Shown here: positions 33,191-41,238 of the stretch, piece after piece | Layout of the letters: each line of letters opens with the position of its first letter | How positions within the stretch are numbered: the stretch's first letter is position 1 | Origin: Bacteroidales bacterium | Lineage (GTDB): Bacteria; Bacteroidota; Bacteroidia; Bacteroidales; F082 | Length of the DNA stretch: 50,452 bases | Direction: 5' to 3' | NCBI GenBank assembly: GCA_017616735.1 | Contig: JAFZXP010000023.1 | Location: forward strand, 1 to 50,452 | Program-made: the position numbers and the translations under genes | The notes under the pieces: model-generated | Told to the model about the DNA's origin: nothing | Database searches by the model: none | Seen by the model: the letters and a program-made list of their open reading frames with translations, nothing else

Positions 33191-36100
33191 GAAAAAAGCG
33201 GATTATTTATTTGAAACGAGTTGGGAAGTGTGCAACATGGTGGGCGGCATTTACACTGTGCTGTCGACCAAGGCTGAGGAATTGAAGCAACTTCTTGGTG
33301 ATCATTATATTACGATTGGTCCGGATGTCGTAAAAGAGGCACATGAGACCATGTATTTTGTTGAAGACCCGTCGCTGTTTGCCGAATGGCGTGAAAAAGT
33401 GTCGGAGCAGCTGGGGCTGAAGGTAAGGGTTGGCAGATGGAAGATTTCAGCCAAGCCTATAGCGATTCTGATTGACTACACCTCGATGTATTCAATTAAG
33501 AATGAGATACTTGGACATCTTTGGGAGAAGTATCAGCTCGACTCGATTCAGGGTCAGTGGGATTACATCGAGCCGGTGGTGTTCGGCTATGCGGCAGGTA
33601 AGGTGATTGAGAGTTTCGTGGATTGGAATGTCGGTCAGGATGACATGGTGGTGGCTCATTTCCACGAATGGATGACTGGCGCGGGAGTGCTTTACATAAA
33701 AGAGCATTGCCCTTATATTTCAACGGTTTTCACCACTCACGCCACCTATTTGGGCCGTGCTATCAGCGGCAACGGACTGCCGTTGTACAGCCAACTGGGT
33801 TCGTATAACTGGCAAGCCATGGCCAGCCGTTTCAACATAGTGTCGCAGCAGTCGATGGAGATGAAATCGGCCCAGAATGCCGATGTTTTCACAACTGTCA
33901 GCGATATCACGGCACAGGAATGCGAGCAGTTTTTGTTGAGAAAACCTGATTTTATAACGATAAACGGAATTAATTCAGATTTCAGGAGATTTCTCGACTG
34001 CGCTCGAAATGACGGTATGCCATTGAGCGAAGAGTGCAGGAAAAAGAGCAGGGCTAAGATATATGAAATAATTGACGCCCTTTGCGGCAAAGAGGTGTCG
34101 CGCGATTCGTTGTTGCTGATCAACAGCGGCCGTTACGAATTCCACAACAAGGGTATCGACTTGTATATCAAGATGTTGGCTAAGTTGAACCATGACGAGA
34201 ACCTGAAGCGCGACATTGTGGCCGTGATAGCTGTGCCTGGCAATATTGCCGGTCCGTCGAAAGACTTGATGCACCGTCTGAACCGAGAGGTGGAAATAGT
34301 TGGTCATACTGATTATCCTTGTACGCATTATGTGCATGATTATCAGTGGGATATGGTGCTCAATGCCTTGCGTGACAACGGCTTGCAAAACAATGAGGGC
34401 GACCGTGTGAAAGTGATGTTCATACCTGCCTATTTGAACGGCAATGACGGCGTTTTCAATATCAAATACAACGATTTCCTATACGGTTTTGATTTGTCGG
34501 TGTTCCCGTCGTATTACGAGCCATGGGGCTACACTCCGCTTGAGAGCATAGCACACGGCATTCCGACAATCACAATGGATGTGTCGGGCTTTGGCAAATA
34601 TGTAGCCGGCAAAAAGCTTGATAAAGCGGCGGTTACGGTTGTTCATAGGGAAGAAGGCAATGAGGATGCCGTGGTCGATGAAATGAAGAAAGTGGTCCTG
34701 AAGATGGCAGCCTGCTCAGATAACGAAAAAGCTGAAATTTCAAAAGAAGCCATCGACATCGCATCTACATTGGTCTGGAAAGAATTGATAGCCAATTATT
34801 TGGAAGCATACGACCTTGCTACGAGAAAATCAGGAGGAAGGGAATATATTAAACAGAGTAAAAAATATTCAGAAGTGTTAAGAAATTTTGACTACAAAAA
34901 ACAGGATGCGCCGACTTGGAAGAAGATTTTGATTGAACCGGTGTATTCCGAGCAGATGAAGAAATTGCAGGAACTCGCGAACAATTTGTGGTGGTGCTGG
35001 AATGTCGACGCCATCGAATTGTTTGAATCTATCGATCCGATTGAGTTTGAGCGCCTGGAACAGAACCCGATAGCGTTGATGAAAGGCCTCACAAAATCGC
35101 AGATTGAGGAGCTGGAAAACGATGCGCGGTTCATTGAGAAACTGAATAAAGTTTACGACAGATTCAAGAAATATATGTCGGTGAAGCCTGCCGACGACAA
35201 TAAAATTGCCTATTTCTCGATGGAATACGGCTTGCTGAAATCGCTGAAGATTTATTCGGGCGGTCTTGGCATATTGGCTGGCGACTACCTCAAACAGGCT
35301 TCCGACTCGAATGCTAACTTGTTGGCTATCGGTTTGTTATACCGTTACGGTTACTTCAATCAGGAGCTTTCGGTGTGGGGCGACCAGCTTTCGCAGTATC
35401 TGCCGCAGAAATTCTCCATGCTGCCTATTGAACCGGTGCGCGACGACGAAGGCAACTGGGTGACAATAAGCATTGCATTCCCTGGCAGAAACGTCATTGC
35501 GAAAGTGTGGAAAGTCAGCGTGGGAAGGATTTGCTTGTATCTGCTTGACACTGATACCGAAAAGAACTCGCCCGACGACAGAGCCATCACCGGCCAGCTT
35601 TACGGAGGCGACAGCGAGATGCGTATCAAACAAGAGATTTTGCTTGGTATAGGTGGTATTAGAATGCTTAATGCATTGAATATCAAGCCTACAATTTATC
35701 ACTGCAACGAAGGTCACGCAGCATTCTGCGGATTGGAAAGGCTGAGCAATTATGTTGCTAAGCACAATCTCGACTTCGATGTGGCAAAGGAACTTGTGCG
35801 CACTTCGACCTTGTTCACGACACATACGCCGGTGCCGGCTGGTCACGACGCGTTTGAGGAGAATCTGATGCGTACTTACCTGTCGCAATTCCCAGGCAGA
35901 GTCAACATTTCGTGGGAAGACTTCATGAACATGGGACGCATGCGCCACAACGACCCGAATGAGAAATTCTCGATGAGCGTTTTGGCGGTAAATCTCAGCC
36001 AGGAAGTGAACGGTGTGAGCCGTATACATGGAAGAGTCAGTAGAGAGATGTTCCAGCAAATGTGGCCTGGCTATTTCGCCGAGGAGAATCATATCGGCTA

Positions 36101-37442
36101 TGTCACCAACGGAGTGCATCTGCCGACATGGGCCGACAAGAATTGGCAACGCATGTACAGCAAGGTGCTGGGCGAAGATTACCTGGCCAACCAGTCGGAT
36201 CCTACAGTGTGGGAGAAGATTCAAAATGTGCCTGACAAAGATTTCTGGGCAATTCGTAAAGAATTGAAACATAATTTGATAGAGTTTATCAAGGTGAAGA
36301 TTACCGACGATATGCAGCGTCGCTCTGAAAGCCCGAAACTCATCATCGAGACGGTTGAAAAACTTAACGAAAACGCGTTGATCATAGGCTTTGCCCGCCG
36401 TTTTGCCACATACAAACGCGCGCATCTGCTGTTCAGAAACCTCGAGAGATTGGCTGAGATTGTCAACGATCCAAATCGGCCGGTCATCTTCCTGTTTGCT
36501 GGCAAGGCTCACCCTAACGATAAGGCAGGTCAGGATTTGATCAAGAATATCATTGAGGTCAGCAGAAAGAAAGAGTTTATCGGTAAAGTGCTGTTTATCA
36601 ATAATTACGACATGGAAATCGGCAAGTTGCTGACTTCGAGTGTCGATATCTGGATGAACACGCCTACACGTCCACTTGAGGCTTCCGGAACGTCGGGCGA
36701 AAAGGCTGCGATGAACGGAACGCTTAATTTCTCGGTGCTCGACGGCTGGTGGGCCGAAGGCTACCGCCCGAAAGCCGGCTGGGCAATCAAGGAGGAGCGC
36801 ACCTATGACGACCAGCGTTATCAGGATGAGCTCGATGCCGAGACAATTTACAACACTTTCGAAAACGAGATTATCCCGTTGTATTACAACCGCGACAAAG
36901 CCGGCGTGCCATGCGAGTGGATTCAGTGCATGAAGAACGACATGATGCAGATTGCACCGTTCTACACCATGAAACGTATGCTTGACGACTATTTCAGCCA
37001 GTATTACAACAAACTTATCGAGCGCACCAATTGGATGAAGGCAAACCGTTACGCCAAGGCGTTTGAGATTGTCGATTGGAAACGCAATATCGAGGCCAAT
37101 TGGGATAAAATCGAGGTGGAGTCAATAAAAGTGCCTGATCCGGATGTGCGTCCGCTTAACTTCGGCGAAGTTATCATTGCTGAGATTACTCTGAAGACTC
37201 CTGGCTTGAATAGTGGCGACGTGGGTGTGGAACTGGTTGTCGCCGACAAGAACAACGATGTGATAGACAAGCTGATACGTGTCGACCAGCTGCAATTGGT
37301 TGACGCAGGTGAAGGCTGGGCACGTTATTACATCAGCTTGCCAATCAACAGGGCAGGGGTGTTCAATTACACCTTCCGCATTTTCCCGACCAATGCGATG
37401 CTGCCGCATAGACAAGATTTGTCGCTTGTGAAGTGGATTTGA
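33189..37442 (+). CDS. Fusion of GT3 glycogen synthase and GT35 alpha-glucan phosphorylase
   Basis: A 1417-residue protein. Residues 1 to about 555 are a GT3 (animal/yeast-type) glycogen synthase: YLFETSWEVCNMVGGIYTVL, HFHEWMTGAGVLY, TTHATYLGR, and the E-x7-E motif YYEPWGYTPLE. From about 575 an alpha-glucan phosphorylase of the TIGR02094 type begins: ANNLWWCWN, IAYFSMEYGLLKSLKIYSGG, YHCNEGHAAFC, GYVTNGVHLPTW, and RRFATYKRAHL. Lys1172 in SGTSGEKAAMNG is the expected pyridoxal-phosphate lysine. One chain therefore holds both chain-building and chain-degrading activity. A family A repeat at 33984-34015 encodes RFLDCARNDG in the synthase part near residue 267, after INGINSDF. Last gene of the glycogen operon. 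Confidence 0.9.
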   Translation: MKKADYLFETSWEVCNMVGGIYTVLSTKAEELKQLLGDHYITIGPDVVKEAHETMYFVEDPSLFAEWREKVSEQLGLKVRVGRWKISAKPIAILIDYTSMYSIKNEILGHLWEKYQLDSIQGQWDYIEPVVFGYAAGKVIESFVDWNVGQDDMVVAHFHEWMTGAGVLYIKEHCPYISTVFTTHATYLGRAISGNGLPLYSQLGSYNWQAMASRFNIVSQQSMEMKSAQNADVFTTVSDITAQECEQFLLRKPDFITINGINSDFRRFLDCARNDGMPLSEECRKKSRAKIYEIIDALCGKEVSRDSLLLINSGRYEFHNKGIDLYIKMLAKLNHDENLKRDIVAVIAVPGNIAGPSKDLMHRLNREVEIVGHTDYPCTHYVHDYQWDMVLNALRDNGLQNNEGDRVKVMFIPAYLNGNDGVFNIKYNDFLYGFDLSVFPSYYEPWGYTPLESIAHGIPTITMDVSGFGKYVAGKKLDKAAVTVVHREEGNEDAVVDEMKKVVLKMAACSDNEKAEISKEAIDIASTLVWKELIANYLEAYDLATRKSGGREYIKQSKKYSEVLRNFDYKKQDAPTWKKILIEPVYSEQMKKLQELANNLWWCWNVDAIELFESIDPIEFERLEQNPIALMKGLTKSQIEELENDARFIEKLNKVYDRFKKYMSVKPADDNKIAYFSMEYGLLKSLKIYSGGLGILAGDYLKQASDSNANLLAIGLLYRYGYFNQELSVWGDQLSQYLPQKFSMLPIEPVRDDEGNWVTISIAFPGRNVIAKVWKVSVGRICLYLLDTDTEKNSPDDRAITGQLYGGDSEMRIKQEILLGIGGIRMLNALNIKPTIYHCNEGHAAFCGLERLSNYVAKHNLDFDVAKELVRTSTLFTTHTPVPAGHDAFEENLMRTYLSQFPGRVNISWEDFMNMGRMRHNDPNEKFSMSVLAVNLSQEVNGVSRIHGRVSREMFQQMWPGYFAEENHIGYVTNGVHLPTWADKNWQRMYSKVLGEDYLANQSDPTVWEKIQNVPDKDFWAIRKELKHNLIEFIKVKITDDMQRRSESPKLIIETVEKLNENALIIGFARRFATYKRAHLLFRNLERLAEIVNDPNRPVIFLFAGKAHPNDKAGQDLIKNIIEVSRKKEFIGKVLFINNYDMEIGKLLTSSVDIWMNTPTRPLEASGTSGEKAAMNGTLNFSVLDGWWAEGYRPKAGWAIKEERTYDDQRYQDELDAETIYNTFENEIIPLYYNRDKAGVPCEWIQCMKNDMMQIAPFYTMKRMLDDYFSQYYNKLIERTNWMKANRYAKAFEIVDWKRNIEANWDKIEVESIKVPDPDVRPLNFGEVIIAEITLKTPGLNSGDVGVELVVADKNNDVIDKLIRVDQLQLVDAGEGWARYYISLPINRAGVFNYTFRIFPTNAMLPHRQDLSLVKWI
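33984..34015 (-). repeat. Family A dispersed repeat, copy 4 (inside the GT3 domain)
   Basis: The reverse complement, CGTCATTTCGAGCGCAGTCG then AGAAATCTCC, matches the family. It is read in frame as RFLDCARNDG, the same reading frame as the copy at the end of aroA (LGRNDG). Confidence 0.8.
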
Positions 37443-37450
37443 CGCTCTTG

Positions 37451-37490
37451 CGTCATTTCGACCGGAGCGAAGCGTAGTGGAGAAATCTCA
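37451..37490 (+). repeat. Family A dispersed repeat, copy 5 (intergenic, near full length)
   Basis: CGTCATTTCGACCGGAGCGA, then AGCGTAGTGGAGAAATCTCA. It fills most of the 54-base gap between the fusion gene and the esterase gene and forms the latter's leader. Confidence 0.85.
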
Positions 37491-37496
37491 TAATAT

Positions 37497-38072
37497 ATGG
37501 AAAAGAAAAAAATAGTCTATATCCACGGTTTCGGAGGCTCACCATTCACCCAGACGGTGGGCTTCCTGAACTTGTATTACCCTGATTATGAATGGTGTGC
37601 GCTTGAAGTTGGCCATCATGCAGCGGCTTCAATCAAGAAAATCAACGATTTTGCAAAGGAAAACGATGTATTTGCCATGATTGGCACTTCGTTGGGAGGT
37701 TTTTATGTGCTTTGCAGCGATTTCACTGGTCCGAAGCTGGTGATAAATCCTGTCATCGAACCGATGAAGTCGTTGAAAAAGAGTGTCGGCACCGTACAGT
37801 ATCATGCCCGCCGAAGCGATGGAGCCACATCGTTCAAGTTCACTATGCAGGATTTGTTTGAGTTCAAGAAATTCAAGTTCACCGCCGGCGACAACGTGAC
37901 CTGTCATCACTGTGAGCACGACGAGCTGCTCGGTGACGACATCAAGCGCGATTACGAGAAAATCTTCAAAAACCGCAAAATCTGCCCTAAGAAGACATTG
38001 CCGTCGCATATCATCAGCGAGAGCTATGTGAAACATGAGGTTGGGGAGTGGCTTTCAACTATTAACATATGA
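37497..38072 (+). CDS. YqiA-like alpha/beta-hydrolase (UPF0227-type esterase)
   Basis: A 191-residue protein. It starts with VYIHGFGGSPFTQT (oxyanion-loop region) and has the nucleophile elbow GTSLGGFYVLC, as in E. coli YqiA/YcfP. NPVIEPM follows, as in the family, and an Asp/His pair appears in the last third (SESYVKHEVGEW holds the likely His). Family members hydrolyse short acyl esters in vitro; the physiological substrate is unknown. The stop codon overlaps the terminator stem. It follows the glycogen operon on the same strand, but a family A repeat separates them. Confidence 0.82.
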   Translation: MEKKKIVYIHGFGGSPFTQTVGFLNLYYPDYEWCALEVGHHAAASIKKINDFAKENDVFAMIGTSLGGFYVLCSDFTGPKLVINPVIEPMKSLKKSVGTVQYHARRSDGATSFKFTMQDLFEFKKFKFTAGDNVTCHHCEHDELLGDDIKRDYEKIFKNRKICPKKTLPSHIISESYVKHEVGEWLSTINI

Positions 38073-38093
38073 CGTCATTCGACGTCTTTTTTT
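38071..38093 (+). terminator. Short hairpin terminator after the esterase gene
   Basis: GACGT (38071-38075) pairs with ACGTC (38082-38086) around a 6-base loop, followed by seven T. The stem begins within the stop codon. Confidence 0.6.
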
Positions 38094-38433
38094 ACGCCCT
38101 CTCGGGCTAGTTTCTTTGATACTTTTTTCTTGACAAAAAAGTATCCAAAAAGTCAAGGCCCGAATTATCGGCCCAACGCTGCAGCCGTCCTAAGGCGGTG
38201 ATCCTCATGGCGGGTAGTGCTTCTTCCAGAAGCAAACGACTAGGCGCCCCGCCTTGAGTATCAATGCCTTAGTCCGTCTTTTGGGCCATCGCTGCCCCGC
38301 GATTCGGGCCGGGCCCACCCGCCGTACTTTTTTATTGTTAAAAATATCTTGACAAACCAGAAAATTTGTTGTATTCTTGTAGCATGAATTAAAACTGAGT
38401 CGGTTCGGTTATAGTTTTCTTTATAAAGAATAT
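38094..38433. other. GC-rich structured intergenic element, no recognised gene
   Basis: About 340 bases without a convincing gene. It opens with an 11-bp hairpin (GATACTTTTTT at 38118-38128 with AAAAAAGTATC at 38135-38145). A markedly GC-rich block (about 38155-38333) follows with several self-complementary pieces: TGCTTCT/AGAAGCA, CTAAGGCGG/CCGCCTTGAG, and GGCGGGT/ACCCGCC. The composition differs sharply from the AT-rich bases on both sides. On the minus strand a 33-codon frame (38208 to 38107) would end FLSRKKYQRN, but it runs through the hairpin and is probably chance. Possibilities: a dispersed repeat unit, the remnant of a mobile element, or a structured RNA. Confidence 0.5.
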
Positions 38434-38449
38434 TTCACTTTTAAGTGAA
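38434..38449. promoter_or_regulatory. Candidate operator of the XRE regulator (inverted repeat)
   Basis: TTCACTT and AAGTGAA, perfect 7-base inverted arms with a 2-base spacer, 16 bases upstream of the -7 element and thus over the -33 region. This is where a HigA/XRE repressor would bind to control its own gene. Confidence 0.5.
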
Positions 38450-38465
38450 GCTTAATAATTATTTG

Positions 38466-38473
38466 TATATTTG
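38466..38473 (+). promoter_or_regulatory. -7 promoter element of the XRE regulator transcript
   Basis: TATATTTG followed by C, 20 bases before the small frame at 38494. No good -33 match; the operator-like repeat takes its place. Confidence 0.55.
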
Positions 38474-38493
38474 CAAATTAAATTTGTGAAGCT

Positions 38494-38568
38494 ATGATTC
38501 GACAAATTCAATTGATGTTGGAGCACAATTTAATCATCGGAATAGATAAAACTGTTTTTGAAATATGA
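38494..38568 (+). CDS. Possible 24-residue leader peptide or toxin remnant upstream of the XRE gene
   Basis: ATG 38494 opens a 24-codon frame (MIRQIQLMLEHNLIIGIDKT then VFEI) just after the promoter. Its TGA overlaps the ATG of the regulator gene (ATGA at 38565-38568), a classic coupling arrangement. XRE antitoxins of this size usually follow a HigB/RelE toxin of 90-110 residues; none fits here, so this could be a truncated toxin, a leader peptide that couples translation, or an accidental frame. No homology recognised. Confidence 0.4.
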   Translation: MIRQIQLMLEHNLIIGIDKTVFEI

Positions 38569-38903
38569 TCCAGAATAAACTATTTAGAGAGTGTTTAGCT
38601 GCTATTCCAGAAGATCGAATGGCTGAATTCGAGCTGTCGTTTGCTATTGCCGAACGAATTGTGGAAGTTCTGAAACAAAAATGCATGACTCGTCGTGATT
38701 TGGCTAACAAACTCGGCAAACGCGAATCGGAGATAAGCAAATGGTTAACAGGTCGTCATAATTTTACCATCAGCACGTTATCGCGTATCAGTTCGGCTCT
38801 TGGTGAAGACATAATAATGGTCGCAAGAAAGCAATATGATTTTGCTAATGAAAATTGCTTAAAAGCTGCTGAGGATCAACAACCATACGGCAAGAAACAG
38901 TAA
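38565..38903 (+). CDS. XRE-family helix-turn-helix regulator (HigA-like antitoxin)
   Basis: A 112-residue protein. Residues about 25-90 form an XRE/Cro-type domain with the helix-turn-helix RRDLANKLGKRESEISKWLTGRHNFTISTLSRIS. N-terminal residues 1-25 are an acidic helix (AAIPEDRMAEFELSFAIAERI), as in HigA-like antitoxins associated with RelE-type toxins. The C-terminal tail is polar. The start codon overlaps the stop of a 24-codon frame, and an inverted repeat lies at the promoter, consistent with autoregulation. No toxin gene is adjacent on either side: the next gene is convergent. Confidence 0.82.
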   Translation: MIQNKLFRECLAAIPEDRMAEFELSFAIAERIVEVLKQKCMTRRDLANKLGKRESEISKWLTGRHNFTISTLSRISSALGEDIIMVARKQYDFANENCLKAAEDQQPYGKKQ

Positions 38904-39464
38904 TTATTGATTAAACACCTCCATGGCGATCGCAGCGCAGGCTTCGGCGTCGGCTAGGGCGTTGTGATGCTTTTTCTTTTTGTCGAAATCGTAGCTGCAG
39001 GCTGAGGCGGCAGTTTGAAGTTTGTGGTTCTCCAAGTCGGGGAAGACGATTTCCGAGGCGCGTTTGGTGTCGTAAATCTTGAAGCGTTTGCGCCCCATTT
39101 TGTAATACTCGAATAAAGAATTCAGGCAGCGTTTCTCAAACTCGTAGCCGTGCGCAACGAATGGCAACCCTTTGATTTTCTTCTCAATCTGATTCCAAAT
39201 CTGCGGGAAGATAGGCGCATCGTCGGTGTCTTTTTTGGTGATGCCGTGAATCTTGGTAGTGTAGAAGTCGTAGTAGTTTGGCACAGGCTTCACCAAACTA
39301 TAGAATTCCTCCACTATCTCGCGGTTGCGCACAATGACGACTCCCATGCTGCACACACTTGTAGTTGCAGCATTTGCAGCCTCAAAATCGATTGCGACGA
39401 AATCGGGGAGGTCCGGTAAAACGTTATCAGCCTTTGATTTCGCAGTAGTAGATGTCGATGCCAT
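38904..39464 (-). CDS. DEDDh-family 3'-5' exonuclease (DNA polymerase III epsilon-like)
   Basis: About 186 residues from ATG 39464; an earlier ATG at 39485 is also possible. DFVAIDFEAAN provides the first Asp-x-Glu pair, and HHNALADAEACAAIA the final His-x4-Asp motif. In the middle motif, where the family has HNxxFD, this protein has AHGYEFEKR, with Glu in place of the catalytic Asp. HGITKKDTDDAP is another family signature. Similar stand-alone proteins in Bacteroidota are called exonucleases or DNA polymerase III subunit epsilon. It overlaps the 3' end of the upstream unknown gene by 38 bases and ends just beside the convergent XRE gene. Confidence 0.85.
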   Translation of the reverse strand: MASTSTTAKSKADNVLPDLPDFVAIDFEAANAATTSVCSMGVVIVRNREIVEEFYSLVKPVPNYYDFYTTKIHGITKKDTDDAPIFPQIWNQIEKKIKGLPFVAHGYEFEKRCLNSLFEYYKMGRKRFKIYDTKRASEIVFPDLENHKLQTAASACSYDFDKKKKHHNALADAEACAAIAMEVFNQ

Positions 39465-39738
39465 CGTCTTCAAACATTGCTTCACTCAGACAATACTGAC
39501 CCGGACGGTCGTCTTCCTGGAACAGATAAACCGATGCCTTGTGGAATGTGATAGGCTTCTGGTCGGCAGAGAGCTTCTGAACGGTTTCGTACGATAAACC
39601 CTCAATTTTGCACAACTTCATCATGGCCGCAAGGTCGAGGTCGACGTTCAGGAACATGTCGTTTTTGCCTTCTTTCCATGCTATACTGATAATTCCGGTG
39701 GTGTAAAGCTCGAAATCTTTTATTTCAATTTTTTTCAT
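39427..39738 (-). CDS. Unknown protein, 103 residues
   Basis: I do not recognise a family. The protein begins MKKIEIKDFELYTTGIISIAWKE, is acidic and mixed alpha/beta by eye, and has no signal peptide, membrane segment or metal motif. Its 3' end overlaps the exonuclease gene by at least 38 bases, which favours a real co-translated pair over a chance frame. A structured region (39774-39839) lies in its leader. Confidence 0.6.
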   Translation of the reverse strand: MKKIEIKDFELYTTGIISIAWKEGKNDMFLNVDLDLAAMMKLCKIEGLSYETVQKLSADQKPITFHKASVYLFQEDDRPGQYCLSEAMFEDDGIDIYYCEIKG

Positions 39739-39773
39739 TGTAATTTAACTATTTAACTAATTTAAAAACGAAA

Positions 39774-39839
39774 AACTATATAAAGCCTCACGAATGTGAG
39801 ACCTCAAGGGCTTACCCTGAAGTGAGGATTTATATAGTT
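39774..39839 (-). ncRNA. Switch-like hairpin region: terminator of the MATE gene or structured leader
   Basis: Outer arms of 18 bases (39774-39791 and 39822-39839) match at 17 positions. Inside, shorter complementary pieces compete: CTCAC/GTGAG at 39787-39800, and on the minus strand CCTCA/TGAGG with AGGG/CCCT around TAAG. On the minus strand the element is followed by a T-rich stretch (TTTTTCGTTTTT). It lies 18 bases after the MATE stop and 36 bases before the unknown gene. Confidence 0.5.
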
Positions 39840-39856
39840 TGTAGTGTCTCATATAA

Positions 39857-41185
39857 CTATATGTTAAGCTTTTTCCAATTTGCAAATTTAATGTAAAGTA
39901 TTGATACCAAGGCGATTAAGCCTCCATAAATGTATTCACACGTCCACACCCATTCCACTTTAGTGGTGATGCCTGTCAAGATCCAGACATAAACGATGTA
40001 AAGTATCAGGATGCCGAATTCAAGCCAAAGTGCAGCGTTGGTGTTGCCAGTTCCCGACACCGACTCAAATATGACCGCACCCATCGCCTGGAATAATATT
40101 GCTCCGCAAATCACGTAAATGGAAGGGATAGCGGCGTTTGCAAGCACCATGTCGTCGGTGTAAATGCTCATCACTGAGGTGGGGAAGAAGATGCACACCA
40201 AAATCAGCGGAATGCAGCATAGGATGCAATTGAAGACGATTTTGAACACTGTTTTCATGACTTCATCTGCATGACCTGCACCGATGATACGGCTCGTCAG
40301 GGTGTTGGAAGTGGCCAGGAAGCCGAAAACCGGAATGAAAAGAATCATATAGACGCTGCGAGCTATCGACGAGATGCCGATGGCTTGTTCACCCATTTTC
40401 TCAACCATGATGAAGAAAATAAACCAGGCGCTGAACGAGAACAGCTTCTGGAACATGGTCGGTGTGGCTATCTTGAAGATATTGATAATCAATTCTTTAT
40501 TTATTCCATGAGGCTTGAATAGCTCGTATTCGCGTTTGCCTAAAGTAATATATGTGTAGACAAAGAAGAACGTTGTGGCGGTGATCTCAGCTATCAGCGA
40601 AGCCAAGGCTGCACCGGCAATCCCCATCTCGGGAAGGCCCCAGTGACCGAAAATCAGGCAGTAGTCGAGGATGATGTTGACCGTTGCCATGAGGACAGTC
40701 GAATATGTGATGACTTTGGTGTTGGAAAGCCCGGTATAAAGCGAGCGGAAAAGGTAGTTGAAACACACAAAGACGATGCCAAACTGCCTCACGTTGATGT
40801 AATCCATCGCGCCGGCGTAGATGTTTTCCGACTCGATGATGAAATCGAGCAGGGAGCCTGAGAAGATACTCATAATTGCAAACAACATCAGTCCGAAAAT
40901 GAGTATCGAAGCTGCTCCGTGTTGGAATATGCTGCCTATTTTGTTGTACTCCTGCGCGCCGAAACGTCGGGCAATGATAATCTGAATGCCGATGGCAAGG
41001 CCCATCGCCATGGTGGTGAACACGAAATAATACATGCCGGCCATCATCGAAGCGCCAAGGGCAATCACGCCGAGGTGTCCCAAAAACGCTGTGTCGGTGA
41101 AGGTAATGAGCGTCTGCGCGAGTCCGCCAATCATTATCGGAACCGCTATACGCCAAATCTCTTTTGTCGAAATACTTGTAGTCAT
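39857..41185 (-). CDS. MATE-family efflux transporter
   Basis: A 442-residue protein with 12 hydrophobic segments in two halves. It begins with EIWRIAVPIMIGGLAQTLITFTDTAFLGHLG, the classic N-terminal MATE helix, and has AIGIQIIIARRFGAQ after helix 2; the second half repeats the pattern (MFQKLFSFSAWFIFFIMVEKMG, TSRIIGAGHADEV). MATE proteins export drugs or metabolites in exchange for Na+ or H+; the substrate cannot be predicted. Divergent from the cell-wall operon at 41321. Confidence 0.92.
   Translation of the reverse strand: MTTSISTKEIWRIAVPIMIGGLAQTLITFTDTAFLGHLGVIALGASMMAGMYYFVFTTMAMGLAIGIQIIIARRFGAQEYNKIGSIFQHGAASILIFGLMLFAIMSIFSGSLLDFIIESENIYAGAMDYINVRQFGIVFVCFNYLFRSLYTGLSNTKVITYSTVLMATVNIILDYCLIFGHWGLPEMGIAGAALASLIAEITATTFFFVYTYITLGKREYELFKPHGINKELIINIFKIATPTMFQKLFSFSAWFIFFIMVEKMGEQAIGISSIARSVYMILFIPVFGFLATSNTLTSRIIGAGHADEVMKTVFKIVFNCILCCIPLILVCIFFPTSVMSIYTDDMVLANAAIPSIYVICGAILFQAMGAVIFESVSGTGNTNAALWLEFGILILYIVYVWILTGITTKVEWVWTCEYIYGGLIALVSILYIKFANWKKLNI
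39883..39890 (-). promoter_or_regulatory. Possible -7 element inside the end of the MATE gene
   Basis: Minus-strand TAAATTTG followed by C. A transcript from here would carry the structured region 39774-39839 as leader of the unknown and exonuclease genes. It lies within coding sequence, so it may be chance. Confidence 0.3.
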
Positions 41186-41195
41186 AAAAACGCAG

Positions 41196-41203
41196 CAAAA
41201 TTA
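41196..41203 (-). promoter_or_regulatory. -7 promoter element of the MATE gene
   Basis: Minus-strand TAATTTTG followed by C, 10 bases before the start codon. Confidence 0.5.
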
Positions 41204-41238
41204 CAAAATTTTTTCGATGTTTCTTACGTTAAAAAATG

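Noticed and set aside
38107-38208. 33-codon minus-strand gene in the GC-rich element
   Set aside because: It passes through the hairpin, has no promoter or start context, and no family is recognised; kept only as part of the element description.
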